From assembly GCA_002341315.1 (NCBI GenBank), contig DDNV01000013.1:7542-38171 (forward strand): a DNA stretch of 30,630 nt, read 5' to 3'. The notes beneath the pieces are model-generated. The model was not told where the DNA came from. It ran no database searches and saw only the letters and a program-made list of their open reading frames with translations. The position numbers and the translations under genes were made by a program. The DNA is from Cellvibrionales bacterium UBA2511 (GTDB lineage Bacteria > Pseudomonadota > Gammaproteobacteria > Pseudomonadales > Porticoccaceae). Positions 27,613 through 30,630 of this stretch are shown here, in pieces. Every line of letters starts with the position of its first letter. Position 1 is the first letter of the stretch.

Positions 27613-30600
27613 TCAGTGTTGAGAATTTTTGTCCAGCTCACGATCCAGTTTCTGGGACACAAAACCCGGCCCTCGGGAAAACCCACCCAGCAAGTTGTAG
27701 GCGACCGGCAGCACAAACAGTGTGAAGACGGTGGCAAATGCCACGCCACAGAAAAGGGTAATCCCCAGAACTTGCCGGGTTTCAGCGCCGGCGCCAAAGG
27801 ACAGGATCAGGGGCACTGAACCGGCAACAGTGGTAATACTGGTCATCAGGATTGGCCGCAAACGAACGCGTGCTGCTTCAGTAATGGCGGCTTTTACCGA
27901 AGCCCCTCTATCCCTTGCCTGATTGGCAAACTCTACGATCAGGATGCCGTTTTTTGCCGCCAGCCCCACCAGCATAATCAGTCCAATCTGGCTGTAGAGA
28001 TTGAGTGTATTGCCGGTGACCCACAGCCCGAGCAGTCCGCCGGCGATGGCCATTGGCACGGTCAGCACAATAATGAAGGGATTGACGTAGCTCTCGAACT
28101 GGGCCGCCAGCACCAGAAACATCACGATAACCCCGAGTACGAAGGTGAAATAGGTGGCACTGCCGGAGGCTTTGTAATCCAGAGAGCGGCCTTTGTAATC
28201 CACGATGGCGTATTCCGGTAAGAGCTCGTCAACCAGCTTCTCCAGATACCGCAGGCCCTCGCCCAGCGGAAGCTGGTCTTCAAGGTTGGCCTCAATGGTA
28301 ATAGCGCGATTGCGATTGTAGCGATTGAGGGTTTTGGAATCGGCAAATTCTCTCAATGACACCAGATTGGACAGGGGAATCAGCTGTTCCGAGCGGTCGG
28401 AGCGAACGTAAAAATTGGTGAGATCTCCCGGACTGTTCTGTTGGTCGCGCTTGCCCTCAATCATCACGTCGTACTCTTCACCTGTATCGATATAGGTGGT
28501 GATCCGCCGCGAAGCCAGCATGCTTTCCAGTGTGCGACCGATACTTTGTACCGATACCCCCAACTCTGCAGCCCGGTCATAATCAATTAATACCTGAACC
28601 TGCGGGCTGGTCTCCTTGTAGTCGCTATCAATATCGGTGAAGCCGGGATTATCTTTCTGCAGCTCGGCAAACAGGATATCCCGCCAGGCAGCGAGCTCCT
28701 GATAGGTGCCTCCGGCGAGCACAAACTGCAGTGGTTTTGCGGTTCGACTGCCGATTCCCTGCCGCATGATCGGATGAATGGTCACCCCCGCCAGATCAGC
28801 TGTTTGCAGACGAATTTCCGCCATAATATCCCAGGCAGAGCGCCGGCTATCCCAGTCACCCAGCACGACTATGACCATCCCGGTATTGAAGGCATCCCGG
28901 GGAGCGCGAATCAGGATCCGTTCAGCCTCACCCGTTTCCGCCAGGGGCATCAGTCGACGTTCGATCTCTTCCATGTACGCTTTGGTATAGGCGTAGCTGG
29001 CACCTTCAGGCCCTTTGACCATGATAAAAAAGGCACCGCGGTCTTCCTTGGGGGCATATTCATTGGGGATCTGGTTAACCAGCAGGACACAGAGCCCAAT
29101 GATGGCGACAAAGATTGCGATCACCAGATAGGGCTTTTCGATGGCCGCATCCACCAAATATCCATAGCGAGTTTTTAACCGGTTAAAAAAACTGTCGACC
29201 TTCCGAACCAGCAATGTGGGTTTTCCCGTAGGCTTCAGCACCAGTGACGCCAGAACCGGCGAGAGAGTCAGTGCCACCAGACTTGAAAAACCCACTGCAG
29301 CGCTCATGGTCAGGGCAAACTCGGAGAATAATCGACCCATGTCGCCTTCTAGAATCGCGATCGGGGCAAATACCGCGATGAGTACCAGCGTCGTTGCAAT
29401 CACCGCAAAACCCACCTGGCGTGTTCCCCGATAAGCGGCGACGATAGCAGACTCGCCGTATTCCTCCATTCGCCGATGGATGTTCTCTAGCACGACAATG
29501 GCATCATCCACCACCAGCCCGATGGCCAGCACCATGGCAAGCAGTGTCAGCAGGTTGACGGTAAAGCCCATGGTCATCAAGACAATAAAAGTTGCAATCA
29601 GCGAGACAGGCACCGTTACTGCCGGAACCAGCATGGCACGGGCGCTGCCGAGAAACAGATAGATGATGAAAATCACCAGCGCAATGGCGATAGCCAGTGT
29701 CTTGTAAACTTCGTTGATGGCCTTTTCAATAAACACCGAGGTGTCATAACTCTGCTGAATCGACATGCCCTCGGGCAGTGTTTTGTTGAGTCGTTCGGCC
29801 TCGGCCTTTGCGGCACGGGAAACTTCCATGGTGTTGGCAGTGGATTGTTTGGTAATGCCCAGCCCGACCATGGTTTCACCATTGCCCCGAAACAGGGTGC
29901 GGTATTCCTCGGTGCCCCGCTCCACGGTACCCACATCATGGAGTCGCACCAGATGGCCGTTTTCCCCGCGCTGCAGCACCAGTTGACTGAAATCCTCAGC
30001 CGTCCTGAATACCCGCTCCACGCGAACGGTGAACTCCTGATCCACCGATTCGATTTTGCCTGCCGGGAGTTCCACATTTTCAGACCGCAGTGCTGACTCC
30101 ACATCTGCTGAGGTCAGGTTGTGAGCGGCCAGCTTGATGCGGTCCAGCCAGATACGCATGGCGAAACTCTGACCCCCGCCGACTCTTACCAGTGCCACAC
30201 CATCGAGTACTGAGAAACGATCTGTCAGGTAGCGCTCGGCATAATCGGTCAGTTCCGGTATGGAGAGACGATCACTGGTGAGGTTGAGCCACATGATGAC
30301 GTCTTCGTTGGAGTCGATTTTCTCCACATCGGGAAGGTCGGCCTCCTCGGGGAGGTCCTCGAGAATACGTGAAACCCGATCGCGCACATCATTGGCGGCC
30401 GCATCAATGTCGCGGGAGAGATTGAATTCAATATTGATTCTCGATTCGCCGTCTGAGCTGTTGGACTCGATAAACTTAATGCCTTCCAGGCCGGAGATCC
30501 GGTCTTCAATCAGTTGCGTGATGCGGGTTTCCACTACGCTGGCGGCGGCGCCGGGGTATTTGGTCTGGATGGAGACAATCGGTGAATCGATATCGGGATA

Positions 30601-30630
30601 CTCTCGCAGTGGCAGGCGCTCGAAGGCGAT
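27613..30630 (-). CDS. RND multidrug efflux permease, AcrB/HAE1 family (5-prime end beyond window)
   Basis: Inner-membrane proton-driven pump that expels hydrophobic compounds with a membrane fusion protein and an outer-membrane channel. 1005 residues are visible; the open frame runs off the right edge, beginning FERLPLREYPDIDSPIVSI, so about 20-30 N-terminal residues with the first helix are missing. Proton-relay residues are present: the Asp-Asp pair in GLVVDDAIVVLEN (visible residues 375-376) and the Lys of AAKNGILIVEFAN. Periplasmic porter domains lie between the two helix bundles. An internal GTG at 30534 is not the true start. Any fusion-protein gene would lie to the right, upstream. 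Substrate cannot be told from the sequence. The C-terminal tail is short and charged. Confidence 0.95.
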   Translation of the reverse strand: MAFERLPLREYPDIDSPIVSIQTKYPGAAASVVETRITQLIEDRISGLEGIKFIESNSSDGESRINIEFNLSRDIDAAANDVRDRVSRILEDLPEEADLPDVEKIDSNEDVIMWLNLTSDRLSIPELTDYAERYLTDRFSVLDGVALVRVGGGQSFAMRIWLDRIKLAAHNLTSADVESALRSENVELPAGKIESVDQEFTVRVERVFRTAEDFSQLVLQRGENGHLVRLHDVGTVERGTEEYRTLFRGNGETMVGLGITKQSTANTMEVSRAAKAEAERLNKTLPEGMSIQQSYDTSVFIEKAINEVYKTLAIAIALVIFIIYLFLGSARAMLVPAVTVPVSLIATFIVLMTMGFTVNLLTLLAMVLAIGLVVDDAIVVLENIHRRMEEYGESAIVAAYRGTRQVGFAVIATTLVLIAVFAPIAILEGDMGRLFSEFALTMSAAVGFSSLVALTLSPVLASLVLKPTGKPTLLVRKVDSFFNRLKTRYGYLVDAAIEKPYLVIAIFVAIIGLCVLLVNQIPNEYAPKEDRGAFFIMVKGPEGASYAYTKAYMEEIERRLMPLAETGEAERILIRAPRDAFNTGMVIVVLGDWDSRRSAWDIMAEIRLQTADLAGVTIHPIMRQGIGSRTAKPLQFVLAGGTYQELAAWRDILFAELQKDNPGFTDIDSDYKETSPQVQVLIDYDRAAELGVSVQSIGRTLESMLASRRITTYIDTGEEYDVMIEGKRDQQNSPGDLTNFYVRSDRSEQLIPLSNLVSLREFADSKTLNRYNRNRAITIEANLEDQLPLGEGLRYLEKLVDELLPEYAIVDYKGRSLDYKASGSATYFTFVLGVIVMFLVLAAQFESYVNPFIIVLTVPMAIAGGLLGLWVTGNTLNLYSQIGLIMLVGLAAKNGILIVEFANQARDRGASVKAAITEAARVRLRPILMTSITTVAGSVPLILSFGAGAETRQVLGITLFCGVAFATVFTLFVLPVAYNLLGGFSRGPGFVSQKLDRELDKNSQH

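Overview
This window is a gammaproteobacterial chromosome segment (moderate GC, dense operons, no tRNA/rRNA, IS, phage or CRISPR sequence seen). Gene content and order resemble pseudomonads and their marine relatives (Cellvibrionales-type bacteria); the lineage is inferred from synteny and protein motifs, not from a marker search.

Region 1 (1-14703). A divergently transcribed, truncated penicillin-binding protein 1A gene (mrcA/ponA) faces the type IV pilus assembly operon pilMNOPQ, which runs directly into the shikimate genes aroK and aroB. A short leader with candidate promoters and a hairpin follows, then glutamate synthase gltB-gltD and the haem gene hemE. This is the classical mrcA / pilMNOPQ-aroKB-gltBD-hemE block, but the SPOR-domain gene (damX type) usually found between aroB and gltB is absent.

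Region 2 (14704-16273). A DUF3391 + HD-GYP family gene sits between two conserved blocks. Its HD-GYP domain has lost most of the residues that bind metal in active c-di-GMP phosphodiesterases, so it is probably a binding or regulatory protein, not an enzyme. This is the most interesting single gene here.

Region 3 (16303-27093). This is the conserved cell-maintenance block psd, rhdA, rsgA (minus strand), then an MscS-type channel and orn (plus), queG (minus), and nnr-tsaE-amiB-mutL (plus). It covers phosphatidylethanolamine synthesis, sulfur transfer, ribosome assembly, RNA oligomer turnover, tRNA modification (queuosine and t6A), NAD(P)HX repair, septal peptidoglycan cleavage and mismatch repair. 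The order matches the psd-mutL block of Pseudomonas, except that a channel gene lies before orn and no motAB is present between rhdA and rsgA.

Region 4 (27097-30630). yccF, an inner-membrane protein gene, follows mutL where miaA-hfq is commonly found. It converges on a large RND (AcrB-type) efflux pump gene whose start lies beyond the right edge.

No gene-free stretch exceeds about 185 bases. Several genes use non-ATG starts (aroB GTG, psd GTG, rsgA TTG, amiB TTG), and many neighbours overlap by 1-8 bases, indicating translational coupling. I saw no wholly new multi-gene system; the notable points are the degenerate HD-GYP protein, a C9 tract in pilQ, the gltB leader, and the joins and losses in synteny.
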